Below are positions 7,818 to 17,433 of a stretch of 64,000 nt of DNA, one piece after another (position 1 is the first letter of the stretch; every line of letters begins with the position of its first letter). The position numbers and the translations under genes were made by a program. Source of the stretch: CALKWS01 sp051020515 (lineage in GTDB: Bacteria; Actinomycetota; Actinomycetes; Actinomycetales; Beutenbergiaceae). The stretch covers positions 1,922,001 to 1,986,000 of the forward strand of contig NZ_CP194857.1 of assembly GCF_051020515.1 (NCBI RefSeq), written 5' to 3'. The notes below the pieces were generated by a model. The model was not told where the DNA came from. It made no database searches and saw only the letters and a list, made by a program, of their open reading frames with translations.

Positions 7818-8567
7818 GTGTCCTCCACTGAGCCTCCGCAGCGGGCGGCCGACGACCCGAAGCCTCGCCGGGCCGAGGACGTTGTCGACCGCGCACCTGA
7901 GGAAGCGAGGGAAATCGCGGCGGTGACCTTGGGCAAGGCCACCGAAGCCGAGATCGACGAAGTTCAAGGACGGTGGGAGAAGTGGCTGGGCTGGCCGGTG
8001 CTGATCGCCGCCATTGCCTCGGTGCCGGCGGTCTTTCTTACCCTGTTGGACGAGCCCTTCGAGATGATCGGCCACGTCGGGCTGTGGCTGGCCACAGTGG
8101 TCCTGGTCGTCGAAACGGTGGTGTTCTTCCTCCTCTCGCCGAAGAAGATCGCCTGGGTGCGCCGGAACTGGTGGCTGATAGGCCTGACATTTGCCGCGAT
8201 CCTGGCGGTGGTCTTCAGCATCGGCCCCATGCAGTTGTTCCGGGTAGGGCGCAGCGTGGGCGCCTTGCGCGTGATGCGAGGCAAGCAGGTGGCCAAAGCC
8301 GGTGAGTCCCTGGCCAAGAAGGGACAGTCCCGGCGGCGCCAACTGCTGGGCAAGGTCCTGGCTACCGTCGTCGTGGGGGCGTTCGTCGTCCTGGCCCTCG
8401 CGGTTCCCGAGTCCGAGGCCCGGAGCACACTTGAGGATTTCGTGGGTGAGGACGGTGTTCCCGTGGCCGCCGCGGCGGCGGCCGGCGTGCTCACCATGAC
8501 GGCGATGTACTTCCTGGTACGCAGCCCACGGTCGAAGGAAGAGGATGAGGGCCACGAGGCAGGGTAG
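7818..8567 (+). CDS. Integral membrane protein resembling a voltage-sensor domain
   Basis: The protein has 249 residues from a GTG start. An acidic N-terminal helix precedes membrane segments at about 58-78, 83-105, 117-135 and 180-200, with a fifth at about 220-237. Between the third segment and the next lies an arginine-spaced stretch (FRVGRSVGALRVMRG) like the S4 helix of ion-channel voltage sensors. No selectivity filter or pore helix is visible, so it is not an obvious complete channel. It is the first chromosomal gene after the att site. A voltage-sensor-like or simply basic membrane protein are both possible. Confidence 0.5.
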   Translation: MSSTEPPQRAADDPKPRRAEDVVDRAPEEAREIAAVTLGKATEAEIDEVQGRWEKWLGWPVLIAAIASVPAVFLTLLDEPFEMIGHVGLWLATVVLVVETVVFFLLSPKKIAWVRRNWWLIGLTFAAILAVVFSIGPMQLFRVGRSVGALRVMRGKQVAKAGESLAKKGQSRRRQLLGKVLATVVVGAFVVLALAVPESEARSTLEDFVGEDGVPVAAAAAAGVLTMTAMYFLVRSPRSKEEDEGHEAG

Positions 8568-8583
8568 GTGGGCGTCCGGTCGC

Positions 8584-9576
8584 TCAGTGATTGATGTCGC
8601 TGGAGTCCTGCTGGTGTCCGGGCCGCACCCGATGACGGGCCGCGAGGTCCTGGCCGAGTCGGTGCAGCCTGCTGCGTAGCTCCACCGGCTCGTGCGCCTC
8701 CACTCCTGGAACTGCCAGGAGTTGCGCGGCCGCTATCTCCAGACTCTCCATCACCAGATCGACGACGAGGCGATCCCCGGATGTGCGCGCCGACCGCAGG
8801 CTCCCCTCGGTATCCGGCCCGGGCACGGCCGCCCGCAGACTGTCGACTGCACCGACCGGGATCGAGAGGCGGACCGGCAGGGTGTTGAGTGAGGACTCGA
8901 AGGCAGTCCGGGCCCGGCCCCAGTACTCGGCGAGGGAGAAATCCGGCGGGCGCCACGCCACGTCGTCGAGCACGTGGGTGGACGTGACCCGGGAGAGCCG
9001 GTAGGTCCGCACCTGCCGTCGGTGTGCGGCGATGAGGTACCAGACGTCGGTCTTGAGCACCAGCCCGAGCGGATCGAGGAGGCGCTGCACCGCGGGACGC
9101 CCCGATCGTGCGTAGTCGATCCTGATCCGCGTTCCGTTCCAGACCGCCCGGGCCACAGCCGTGAGCGCGGCAGGTCGGTCCGGTTCGGTGAACCAGCGTT
9201 CGTGATCGAGGAGGAATCGTTCCTGCGCCGGTGCGAGCACGGCGGCCTGGGCAGAGGATGAACTGAGCATCTTCAACCGCGCTGTCTCGAAGTCGTCGCT
9301 CAGTCCGAGATCACGGGATCCGGCCACGCCGATGATGAGGGCTTGGAGTTCGCCGGCCGTCATCCCGGTGATCGGGGACCTCCAGCCATCGACCAGGCCG
9401 ATGCCTCCGCCCGGTCCGGTGCGGGTCCAGATCGGTACGCCCATGCTGATCAGGGCGGCCACGTCACGCTGGATCGTGCGCTCGGACACCTCGTGGCGCC
9501 TGGCCAGGTGGTGCACCGTGGTGGTGGACAGCCGGGCCAGGTCCATCATGACCGCCAGCAGCCGCGTCGTTCGCAC
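8584..9576 (-). CDS. WYL-domain transcriptional regulator (YafY/DeoR-like)
   Basis: An N-terminal HTH_11 domain (TTTVHHLARRHEVSERTIQRDVAAL) is followed by a WYL domain. The WYL core is ...LDPLGLVLKTDVWYLIAAHRRQVRTYRLSRV..., and a C-terminal WCX extension follows; the length (330 residues) is normal. I prefer the GTG at 9576. An in-frame GTG at 9603 would place two palindromes of the promoter inside the gene. It is divergent from the SDR gene, which it probably regulates, as is common for such pairs; WYL domains are thought to sense small ligands. Confidence 0.8.
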   Translation of the reverse strand: MRTTRLLAVMMDLARLSTTTVHHLARRHEVSERTIQRDVAALISMGVPIWTRTGPGGGIGLVDGWRSPITGMTAGELQALIIGVAGSRDLGLSDDFETARLKMLSSSSAQAAVLAPAQERFLLDHERWFTEPDRPAALTAVARAVWNGTRIRIDYARSGRPAVQRLLDPLGLVLKTDVWYLIAAHRRQVRTYRLSRVTSTHVLDDVAWRPPDFSLAEYWGRARTAFESSLNTLPVRLSIPVGAVDSLRAAVPGPDTEGSLRSARTSGDRLVVDLVMESLEIAAAQLLAVPGVEAHEPVELRSRLHRLGQDLAARHRVRPGHQQDSSDINH

Positions 9577-9588
9577 AGGGAAACGGTA

Positions 9589-9612
9589 CGCAATTTGCGA
9601 CACGAGTTGTCG
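9589..9612. promoter_or_regulatory. Two overlapping palindromes, candidate operator
   Basis: CGCAATTTGCG (9589-9599) and CGACACGAGTTGTCG (9598-9612, 5-bp arms) abut in the divergent promoter between the WYL regulator and the SDR gene. They are placed to act as an operator controlling both genes; binding by the WYL protein is inference. Confidence 0.4.
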
Positions 9613-9662
9613 GGAACCCGCGGCAGATTGATGCCCCCAAGAGTTCTACTGAGAGGGTCCTC

Positions 9663-10619
9663 GTGACTTCATCACCACCACAACACGATCTGAACGGCAG
9701 GATCGCCCTGGTCGCCGGCGGTACCCGGGGCGCGGGCCGCGCCATCGCCGTCGAACTCGGCCGGGCCGGAGCGGTGGTCTACTGCACCGGCCGCTCCACC
9801 TCCGGCAGGGCCTCGGATTACGGGCGCCCGGAGACCATCGAGGAGACGGCCGACCTCATCAACAAGGCCGGCGGCACGGCTCACCCCGTCGTCGTCGACC
9901 ATCTGGACGTCGAGGCCGTCCGCGCATTGGTCGACCGGATCGACCGCGAACAGGGCCGCCTCGACATCCTCATCAACGACATCGGCGGCGAAGCCTACGT
10001 CGAATTCGGAACGCCCGTGTGGGAATACGACCTGGACGCCGGGAGGAAACTCTTCGACACCGGTTTCATCACCCACCTCAACACCAGCCACAGCGCTCTC
10101 GGGCTGTTGATCCGCCGGCCCGGCGGTCTCGTCATCGAGATCACCGATGGCACGCGCACCTACAACAACTCCCACTACCGGGACACCGTGTTCCTGGACC
10201 TGACGAAGACCGCCGTGGACCGGCTGGCCTTCGCCCAGGGACACGAACTCGCCCGGCACGGTGGCGCGGCCGTGTCGGTCACACCGGGATGGCTGCGCTC
10301 GGAGATGATGCTGGACGCCTTCGGCGTCACCGAGGAGAACTGGCGCCGGGCCGCCGAGGACAATGCCGGGGTCGCCGGCGCCGTCCCCCCGCAGGAGTTC
10401 GTCATCTCCGAGACCCCGGCCATGCTGGCCCGCGGCGTCACCGCCCTGGCCGCCGATCCGCGACGACAGGTGTGGAACACCAAGTCGGTGAGTTCCTTCG
10501 ACCTCGCCACCCACTACGACCTGACGGATGTGGACGGATCACGACCTGATGCGTGGTCGTTCATCACCGCGATCGAGACCACGCCGGTCACCGATCTCAA
10601 CGTCGACGAGTACCGCTGA
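9663..10619 (+). CDS. SDR family oxidoreductase
   Basis: This is a 318-residue short-chain dehydrogenase from a GTG start with GAGAGGG upstream. The Rossmann nucleotide site is GGTRGAGRA. The NDIGG segment corresponds to the NNAG motif and lies on the same strand order as in classical SDRs. The catalytic Tyr/Lys region is unusual: TYNNSHYRDTVFLDLTKTAVD, with Lys but a shifted Tyr. Long SDRs of this kind with a C-terminal extension (about 300 residues) are common in actinomycetes and usually act on unknown substrates with NADP(H). The divergent WYL regulator probably controls it. Confidence 0.8.
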   Translation: MTSSPPQHDLNGRIALVAGGTRGAGRAIAVELGRAGAVVYCTGRSTSGRASDYGRPETIEETADLINKAGGTAHPVVVDHLDVEAVRALVDRIDREQGRLDILINDIGGEAYVEFGTPVWEYDLDAGRKLFDTGFITHLNTSHSALGLLIRRPGGLVIEITDGTRTYNNSHYRDTVFLDLTKTAVDRLAFAQGHELARHGGAAVSVTPGWLRSEMMLDAFGVTEENWRRAAEDNAGVAGAVPPQEFVISETPAMLARGVTALAADPRRQVWNTKSVSSFDLATHYDLTDVDGSRPDAWSFITAIETTPVTDLNVDEYR

Positions 10620-10719
10620 CCGCAGTCGACCTGCTCCCGCCGTTCGGCTTTCAACGAGCGGAATCACAAGCATTCCCTTACCGTGAGGAACGGAGTAACC
10701 CCGCGAGAAGGGAAGACGA

Positions 10720-10902
10720 ATGGGTATCGGAGACAAGTTCAAGAACAAGGCCCAGGAAGCCAAGGGCAAGGTGAAGGAAGGCACTGGCGATGCCACCGAC
10801 AACGAGCGCCTGGAGTCCGAGGGCAAGAGGGATCAGGCCGGCGCGAACGTCAGGCAAGCCGGTGAGAACGTCAAGGACGCCACTCGGGACGTCACCGACT
10901 GA
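10720..10902 (+). CDS. CsbD family stress-response protein
   Basis: This is a 60-residue, highly charged helical protein. Its N-terminus, MGIGDKFKNKAQEAKGKVKE, is the CsbD family signature, followed by a GxatDNerLesEGKrdq pattern. CsbD proteins are abundant general-stress proteins of unclear mechanism. GGGAAG precedes the ATG at 10720. The gene stands alone and ends in a strong terminator, which fits a monocistronic, highly expressed stress gene. Confidence 0.85.
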   Translation: MGIGDKFKNKAQEAKGKVKEGTGDATDNERLESEGKRDQAGANVRQAGENVKDATRDVTD

Positions 10903-10912
10903 CCTGGCGTGG

Positions 10913-10950
10913 GGCCGGCGATGAGTACGTACTCATCGCCGGCCTTTCTC
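10913..10950 (+). terminator. Intrinsic terminator after csbD
   Basis: A perfect 32-base palindrome (10913-10944, arms GGCCGGCGATGAGTAC and its complement) is followed by TTTCT. It lies between convergent genes and can act for both the CsbD gene and the nuclease/helicase gene. Confidence 0.85.
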
Positions 10951-13900
10951 ATGCGGTGACCCCGACCGTCCCCGGGTTGGCGGGGTGCAGGTCGGCGTGC
11001 CACCTGGCCGCCTGCGGTGCCGGGGCCGGTCCGCACAGCCGGATGAACGCCCCCAGGTCAGCCAACTGCTCGGGCCGGTGGGGCAGCACGTCGGTCAGAT
11101 CCGGGGAGCGCACGATCACCGCCCGCCACAGCCCTCGTGAGACCGCCACGTTCACCCGGTTGCGGTTCAGGACGAACTCCATCCCGCGGGGTGCTTCCTG
11201 TACCGCCGACACCGTGGTGGACAGGATCACCACCGGGGCCTGCTGGCCCTGGAACTTATCCACCGTGCCCACCCGCACGTGCCTCAGGCCCGCGCCGTCC
11301 AAGGTGTCCCGGATCAGTTGCACCTGGGCGTTGTACGGGGCCACCACCAGGATGTCCTGCTCGCCGAGCAGGCGCGGGGCGGCATCCTGGCCGTACCGCC
11401 AGGCCAGGCCGAGGTGCACCCGAACCTGGGCGAGAACCTCCTGTGCCTCCTCCACCGAAGAGGTGGTGTTGCCCGAATGCGGGACGTACCGGCACTCCAC
11501 GCCCGGGGCCGCCCCGTCCAGGTGACGCTGGGCGGTGACCGGTGCCGGTCGCAACTGTCCGGCGTAGGACAGGCCCGAGACCGCCCGGCACAGGTCCGGG
11601 TGCATCCGCCAGGTACGGGCCAAGAAGTAACCCAGGTGGGACGGCAGCACCGAGGCGTGCTGGGACAGCCAGCCGAGCGCGGAGGTGTCCACCGGCTCGG
11701 GGTGACTGCCCTGGCTCACCTGGGGCAACTGCTGGGGGTCGCCCAGCAGCAACAACCGGTTGGTGGCGCGGGTCACCGCGAGCGTGTTCGCCAGCGAGAA
11801 CTGCCCGGCCTCATCGATCACGATCAGATCGAGCGCCCCGGGAGGCACGGCACGGCCCGTCATCGTCCAGGCCGTCCCACCCACCAGCATCCCCCCGGTC
11901 TCGGCCAGCGCGGCGGTGACGTGCGTGTTGGAGGTGCCACCGCGCCAGCGCACCGACCGCCGCGGCCCGCCGACGGGTTTGGCGACCCGCTCCGCGGGAA
12001 CCCCGGCGTCGATGGCGGCGTTGAGCAGGTTCTCCACCACCGCGTGGGACTGGGCCACCACACCGACCTTCCACCCTTGGGCGATCAGGTGCGCGATCAC
12101 GCGGGCGCCCACGTGGGTCTTGCCCGATCCGGGAGGCCCCTGCACCGCGAGATAGGAGTGGTCCAGGTCCGCCGTTGCTCGGGTGATCGCCCCGACGTAG
12201 TCCCCCTGCGCCACCGCCGGCAACGTCCCCAGGGTGGCCAGCCGCGGCGGGCGGCGTGCCAGCAGATCCAGCCCCGGGTGCGCCGGAAGGCGGGGCAGCG
12301 CGGTCGAGACCTGCGTGGCCAGGGCGGCCAGTGCCTCCTGGATGGCGGCGGTGGGGACCGGAGCCCCCGGCGTCAGGGCGACCGGCAGCGCGGTGAACTC
12401 GTTCATGCCTCGTGGTAGAGGTTCGGCGAAGGTGATCCGCGCGCTCTCGGTTCCCACGTGCACCTGCTGTACCTCGGCACCGAAGACGCCGCCGCGGCGG
12501 TTCCGCCCGTCGTCGGACATCCCCTCGGGCAATGGCCGGTCGTACATCCGGAACATCTTGTCCCCGGGCCGCACCAGTGAGCCGTCGGCGAGAGAGCCGG
12601 TCAGTTCCACCACCCGTCGGGGCTCCTGGCGGCCCTCGGCCGCCCACGGCTGCACCACCCGCCCGGACTCTGCCACCAGCACATCCCGGGTCTGGGCCCA
12701 GTCCGCCGGTGGGGTGTTCAACCGGTCGTAGTGTGCCCACCAGTACTGCTTGTCCTCGCGGCGGTGGTACCCCACCGCGGCGGAGACCATAGCCAGGGCC
12801 TGGTGCTCCTGGCTGAGCTCGGTGCCGGTGCGTAGCGACTCGGCGATGCGGGCACGGACGAAGTCGTCGATCTCCTTCTCCTGCGGCAGCGGCTCGATCT
12901 CTCGCAGTTCCTCCGGTTCGGCCTCGGGCTGCTGCCCCACGCGTACCCCGCGTTCGTCCGCCCGGGCCAGCAACAGTCGCGGAGTCTCCAGGTGGAGCGG
13001 CAGTCGTAGTGGTTGTAGTCCTCGATCGAGGCGAGGATCCGGGTGGCCTCATCGGATTGACCGGTGTCCCGGGCCATGCAGTAGTTGGCGTAGGCCACCA
13101 CCGAGGCGCCACCGGCGGTGATGTCCCCGGTGCGCAGGTCGCTGCCCATGTACAGCGGTTCCAGTGCCTTGAGGCCGTAGGACTTCGAGGACAACTGCAC
13201 GGACGTCTGCACCACGTCGTACAGGTCCACCAGCACACCGGCGCGCAGGAGTTCGTCGACTCCGTCCTCACCCAGGGCGTGCTGCAGGGACAACCGGCGC
13301 AGCGCAGCCTTCTCGTAATCGGCGTAGTGGTACACGTGCATGTCCGGATACCGCGCCCGGCGCTCGGCGACGTACTCGAGGAACTGCACTAGCGCCTGAC
13401 CCTCCTGGGCCCGGGTGTGAGCCCAGAACGGGCGGAAGGCCGGGCGGGCGGTACCGACCGGGGCCTCCAGCACCCGAACAGGTACTCCAGCCCCCACATT
13501 CCCTGCTCGTCCTGCCACAACGGGTCCCCCTCGAAGTCGAAGAAGACGTCGCCCTCGCTGGGTTCGGGCAGTGTGGCGAGGGTGTGCTGGGCCAGGACCC
13601 GGTAGGCCAGGGTGCGTTCCCCGGCGTCGTCGGTGACCTGCACCTGCCCGTCGGTGGGCATCAGGCCGGCTTGCATGCGGGCCTGGTCCCGCAACCGGTG
13701 GGCTGCCGTGCCCGGCTCGGCGTCGGAGTGGGCCAGGTCGGTGATGGTGCGGATGCCCTCCGCGCGCAACCTGCGCCGCCGGGGGAGGTTGACCCGGTGC
13801 ACCCCGAGCACGTCCTCGTGCAGGCGAACCTGCTCGACGCAGTAGTCGCACTTTCCGCAGATCAGGAGCGTGTCATCACCCCAGGCCACCGGGTCGGGCT

Positions 13901-14645
13901 GGGCCCGGTGGGCGGCGGTCACGGCCAGTACCCGGTGGCGGCGTTCGGCGTAGACGGGCAGCATCTCGGCCAGGTCGAACTCCGCGTGGCTGCGGTCACC
14001 GAGCACGAGCGTGGCCATCGGAGCCACCGGCACCCCGGCAGCGATCAACTGATCGGCGTAGGCCGCTAGTTGCAGCAGCGCCTCGGTCTTGGCCCGGCGG
14101 GCGAGCTTGGAGTCCCACACCGCGTACCGGCCGTCGTCGGCGCGGACCAGGAAGTCGGCGCGGCCGTGGAAGGAGCCGTCGAAGAAGGACGCCTGGAACA
14201 CCACGTCGGCGCCGTCGGCCAGGACCTCCAGGGTTCTGGCCTGAGCGTCGGCGAGCGCCTGGGCGGTGTAGGGGCGCGCGACGTCCGGGATCTCGACGAC
14301 GGTGGGATAGGTGTCCTTGAGTCCTGCCAACACTTGGCGTTCGTGTTCCTCACCGAGCCGGGCGGCGCGGGTGAGCATCTCATCGTCGTCGAACTGGGCC
14401 TTGGGGGTCCGGCCCAACCGTTCGTCCAGGACGCGCAGCAACTGGTACTCACAGCGGGCCGCCATCACGACGTCGCTGGCGGTGATGATCAGATGCTTGT
14501 CCTGCCGGTCGGCGTGCGGTGGCGGTGTGGCGTGCGCAGCACCCGGTGCCACATCCTGTGTACCCGGCCTAGCCGCACCGGGCGCAGCCCGCGATGCCGC
14601 ACCGTGTGCGAGCCCGTGCAGCGACCGTGCATCCAGTAGGAACAA
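10949..14645 (-). CDS. TM0106-family RecB-like nuclease fused to a superfamily 1 helicase (frame broken twice)
   Basis: Reading over two one-base deletions (13473-13475 in a C run, and near 12974) gives a protein of about 1,232 residues. It begins MFLLD from a TTG start, the typical opening of this family. Domains in order are a Cas4/RecB-like nuclease (GRADFLV...WDSKL), a cysteine cluster CGKCDYC, a DEDD/RNase H-like domain (FFDFEGDP), and an SF1 helicase. The helicase shows Walker A GPPGSGKT, DEAGQ, GDPQQLP, VGTVDKFQG and RNRVNVAVSR. A role in DNA repair or processing is likely, as in Dna2-like enzymes. A 35-residue Ala/Pro/His-rich insert separates the start from the nuclease core. No partner gene is adjacent. 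Confidence 0.85.
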
Positions 14646-14761
14646 GTCCGCTCTCCCTCATCCGTGCCGCTCGAGGTCTTCTGTCTACCAGTGCCTGCCC
14701 ACATCGGGTGCCGGATCCCCAACGGCGCCGGCCCGCACGTGGACCACGCACCAGCCCCGCC

Positions 14762-14961
14762 GGGTGCGCTCGAAGCGACCGATTGGATGGTTGCAGCGGG
14801 GTGGGTGGTGCCCGGGTGCGCTCGAAGCGACCGATTGGATGGTTGCAGCGGGGTGGGTGGTGCCCGGGTGCGCTCGAAGCGACCGATTGGATGGTTGCAG
14901 CGGGGTGGGTGGTGCCGGGTGCGCTCGAACCGACCGATTGGATGGTTGCAGCGGGGTGGGG
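14762..14961 (+). repeat. Four tandem copies of a 52-bp unit
   Basis: Units start at 14762, 14814, 14866 and 14917. The first two are 52 bp, the third has lost one C, and the fourth is cut short. Each contains a CGCTCGAAGCG near-palindrome (CGCT/AGCG arms), then CGACCGATTGGATGG, then a GC-rich tail. The fourth copy changes the palindrome to CGCTCGAACCG. There are no variable spacers, so this is not a CRISPR array. Confidence 0.9.
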
Positions 14962-15050
14962 GCCTGGGGGGCCTGGCGGCCTGGCGGCCTGGGGGCCTGG
15001 GGGCCTGGCGGCCTGGCGGCCTGGCGGCCTGGGGGCCTGGGGGCCTGGGG
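14962..15050 (+). repeat. Eleven tandem copies of the octamer GCCTGG(C/G)G
   Basis: The 8-bp unit repeats in phase from 14962 to 15050 with one extra G after the first copy. GCCTGGGG and GCCTGGCG variants are arranged in small blocks. It follows the 52-bp array directly. Such octamer runs are prone to slippage and probably vary in length between strains. Confidence 0.85.
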
Positions 15051-15240
15051 CGGGCGAGCGGGTTGGGGCGGCGGATCGGGGGAGTTCAGGCGTGGGGGCG
15101 CGCCTGCCGGCGCCGGGAGCGGAATACTGACGGCCACACTGTCCGGCCCAAACCCACTGCACCGACGCCCGCACCGACGCACCGAAGGACTCGGCGGACC
15201 ACCCGCACCCACCACCAGATCCCCTCGACGAGAGCGCCCG

Positions 15241-15747
15241 ATGAGCACTGAACCCACCGATGCTGCCGACCGGCAGTGGTTCGATGAGCTCTTCGCCGCG
15301 CACGCGGGTGCGGTGCAGCGCTACTTTCTGCGCCGGGCGGCCCCCGATGAGGCCGAGGATCTGGCCGCCGACGTGCTGGCCACCGCCTGGCGCCGCCGGG
15401 ACGACGTGCCCAGGGGTCATGAACTGCCGTGGCTGTACCGCACCGCCGGCTACGTGCTGGCCAACCACCGCCGCAAACACCGCGCCGAACCGGTCGAGAT
15501 AGCGGCGGACCGGATGGAGCACCCCGGTGCGGACCCGGCCCAGGAGGCCACCGACTCGGTGACGGTGCGCGAGGTGCTGGCCCAGTTGCGTCCGCGCGAG
15601 CGCGAGGTGCTGATGCTCAACGCGTGGGACGGGTTGAACGGGCAGGAACTGGCCGAGGCGCTCGGGATGAGTCGGGGTGGGGCGGCTGCGGCATTGAGCC
15701 GTGCGCGCGCCCGGCTGCACCAGATCTGGCAGGAACGTCAGGCCTGA
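15241..15747 (+). CDS. ECF-type RNA polymerase sigma factor
   Basis: This 168-residue protein has sigma region 2 (about 14-85, with RRAAPDEAEDLAADVLATAWRRR and the PWLYRTAGYVLANHRR core-binding segment). A short acidic linker leads to region 4 (about 105-165), with LRPREREVLMLNAWDGLNGQELAEAL, a typical -35-recognition helix-turn-helix. The length is normal for an extracytoplasmic-function sigma factor. The next gene, 63 bases downstream, encodes a single-span membrane protein that is probably its anti-sigma partner. The 52-bp repeats lie upstream in its leader region. Confidence 0.9.
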   Translation: MSTEPTDAADRQWFDELFAAHAGAVQRYFLRRAAPDEAEDLAADVLATAWRRRDDVPRGHELPWLYRTAGYVLANHRRKHRAEPVEIAADRMEHPGADPAQEATDSVTVREVLAQLRPREREVLMLNAWDGLNGQELAEALGMSRGGAAAALSRARARLHQIWQERQA

Positions 15748-15810
15748 TGCAACATCGGCAGTCTCGGGCACATAGAAGCCTGGTAGGGAAAAGGTGAGAG
15801 GAAGAGTGCG

Positions 15811-17343
15811 ATGAGCAGCGGCCCGGGTGCACCGGAGGAGGACGACGACGCTGTCCTCGACCGCCTCCGCCGCGCCGACCCGGCGCGCTCGGTCACACCG
15901 GATCTGACCGCCCTGCGTGCCGCCGTGGACCGCCGCATCGCCTCAGGTAACCCGCAGGAGGCGATTCCCTCCGAGCGCTCCGGTGACGACCAGCGCCCTG
16001 TCGAGGCGACTCCCGGTGGGGCGACCGCCGAGGCGACCCCGGACGCGAACCGTACCGCCGCCGTCGGCCCTGCCCTCGCAGCATCGGCCGCGTCCACCCC
16101 GGCGGGCCGTGCCGACCCGTACCGTGCCGCAGCCGCGTCCCGGGCAGAGGCCGACGACGACGACACAGCGGCCGTGCCGTCGTCGGCCCGTCGTAGCGGG
16201 TGGGTGGTGGCCGCCTCCGTGGCCACGCTGCTCGCGGTGGGCGTGGGCGGCTACGTCATCGGTAGCCAGCGCAGCGAGACCCCGATCGTGCTGACCGAGG
16301 GCGCCGATCACGCCGAGTCCGCCGCCGAGGAGCCGTTTGCCGTCCAGCGCGATGAGGCCGCCGATGCCGAGGAGGACGCCGGCGTGATGGCCGAGGAGGA
16401 CGGGCTGATGCCGACCGAGGACGTCGAGCCCGAGTCCGGAGTCGGGCCCGCCCGGGTTCCCGTGCCGCTGGACTTCATCGAGGGCGGCCTGCCCACCGAG
16501 CCGGGCGAAGCAGAGGCGTGGATGCTCGATGCCGCCGCGGTGCAACCCGAAGAGACTCTTGCCGCCACCGCGCAAGCGCTGGCTCTGTCAGGCACGCCCG
16601 AGCAGGTCGACGGCGAGTGGCACCTGCGCGATGCCGACGTCGGCCTCGCGCTGCGCAGCGATGGTGCCGCCACGTTGCGCTACTGGAACGAGTCGGCCCG
16701 GGTGGCGTGCGCGATCACCCAGGGTGAGGGGCGCATCAGCGAGGACATCACCGCGGACCACGAGTGTCCCGGGACCGAGGCGGACCCGCCGCAGGACCCC
16801 GAGGGGACCGCTGCGGAGTTCCTCGACACCATCGGCGTGGACACCGGTCGCCTGGACCTGCTGGCCGAGGACCCGCGCCTGGCCATGGTCACCGTGCGGG
16901 CGGTGCCCGCGAGCATGTCCGGGGCACCGGGCGCCGCATGGTCGGTGGTGGTCTCCCAGCACGGGGTGGTCAGTGCCCAGGGCGGCCTGGCCGAACCGGT
17001 CTCGTTGGGCACCTACACCACCATCTCGGCCGCCAACGCAGTGGAGCGACTGAGTGATCTACGGTTCACCTCCCATCTGTGGCCCCGTTTCGACGAGCAT
17101 GCCCGCGGGCATTGGGACCAGTCCGGAACCCCCGAACCGCCCCTCACGCCCGAACCGGGGGCGCCGCTGCAGTGGCCGATCAGCCAGACCCGAATCGTCG
17201 ATGCCGATCAGGGGTTGCGGGCCTACACCCACCCGGAGGCGGGCACGCTGATCCTGCCGACGTGGAACCTGATCGATGAGACCGGGAACATCTGGCCGGT
17301 GCCGGCGGTGCAGGAGGAGTTCCTCGACATGGGCGCTCGCTGA
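15811..17343 (+). CDS. Single-span membrane protein, probable anti-sigma/regulatory partner of the ECF sigma
   Basis: The protein has 510 residues. The N-terminal cytoplasmic part includes a short region resembling the start of anti-sigma domains (about 10-45, LDRLRRADPARSVTPDLTALRAAVDRRI) and a disordered Ala/Asp-rich linker. One transmembrane helix (about 129-150) leads to an acidic extracellular region and a globular C-terminal domain of about 290 residues. The C-terminal domain is not one I recognise. Membrane topology and the adjacent sigma gene suggest regulation of that sigma factor, but there is no HxxxCxxC zinc anti-sigma motif, so the mechanism is open. GAGAGGAAG precedes the ATG. 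Confidence 0.65.
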   Translation: MSSGPGAPEEDDDAVLDRLRRADPARSVTPDLTALRAAVDRRIASGNPQEAIPSERSGDDQRPVEATPGGATAEATPDANRTAAVGPALAASAASTPAGRADPYRAAAASRAEADDDDTAAVPSSARRSGWVVAASVATLLAVGVGGYVIGSQRSETPIVLTEGADHAESAAEEPFAVQRDEAADAEEDAGVMAEEDGLMPTEDVEPESGVGPARVPVPLDFIEGGLPTEPGEAEAWMLDAAAVQPEETLAATAQALALSGTPEQVDGEWHLRDADVGLALRSDGAATLRYWNESARVACAITQGEGRISEDITADHECPGTEADPPQDPEGTAAEFLDTIGVDTGRLDLLAEDPRLAMVTVRAVPASMSGAPGAAWSVVVSQHGVVSAQGGLAEPVSLGTYTTISAANAVERLSDLRFTSHLWPRFDEHARGHWDQSGTPEPPLTPEPGAPLQWPISQTRIVDADQGLRAYTHPEAGTLILPTWNLIDETGNIWPVPAVQEEFLDMGAR

Positions 17344-17433
17344 GCGGTCTTCCACTTCCGCATCGCGCCGGCAGGTAGCCGCGGTGCGGGCGTATACGCC
17401 CACGTTCGGGGCGCGCATGCCAGACTGCCTCCT

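Larger units (their letters stand above)
14646..15240. other. Gene-less spacer dominated by tandem repeats
   Basis: These 595 bases between the divergent nuclease/helicase and sigma-factor genes contain two tandem arrays (14762-14961 and 14962-15050) and no convincing gene. Frames cross it in several phases because the repeats lack stops. A GGAATA at 15121-15126 with GTCC 14 bases on could be part of an ECF-type promoter for the sigma gene, though the spacing is short. Confidence 0.6.

Noticed and set aside
14762..14961. Possible CRISPR array
   Set aside because: The repeats are contiguous with no variable spacers, and no cas genes are present; the Cas4-like domain at 10949-14645 belongs to a TM0106-type helicase fusion.
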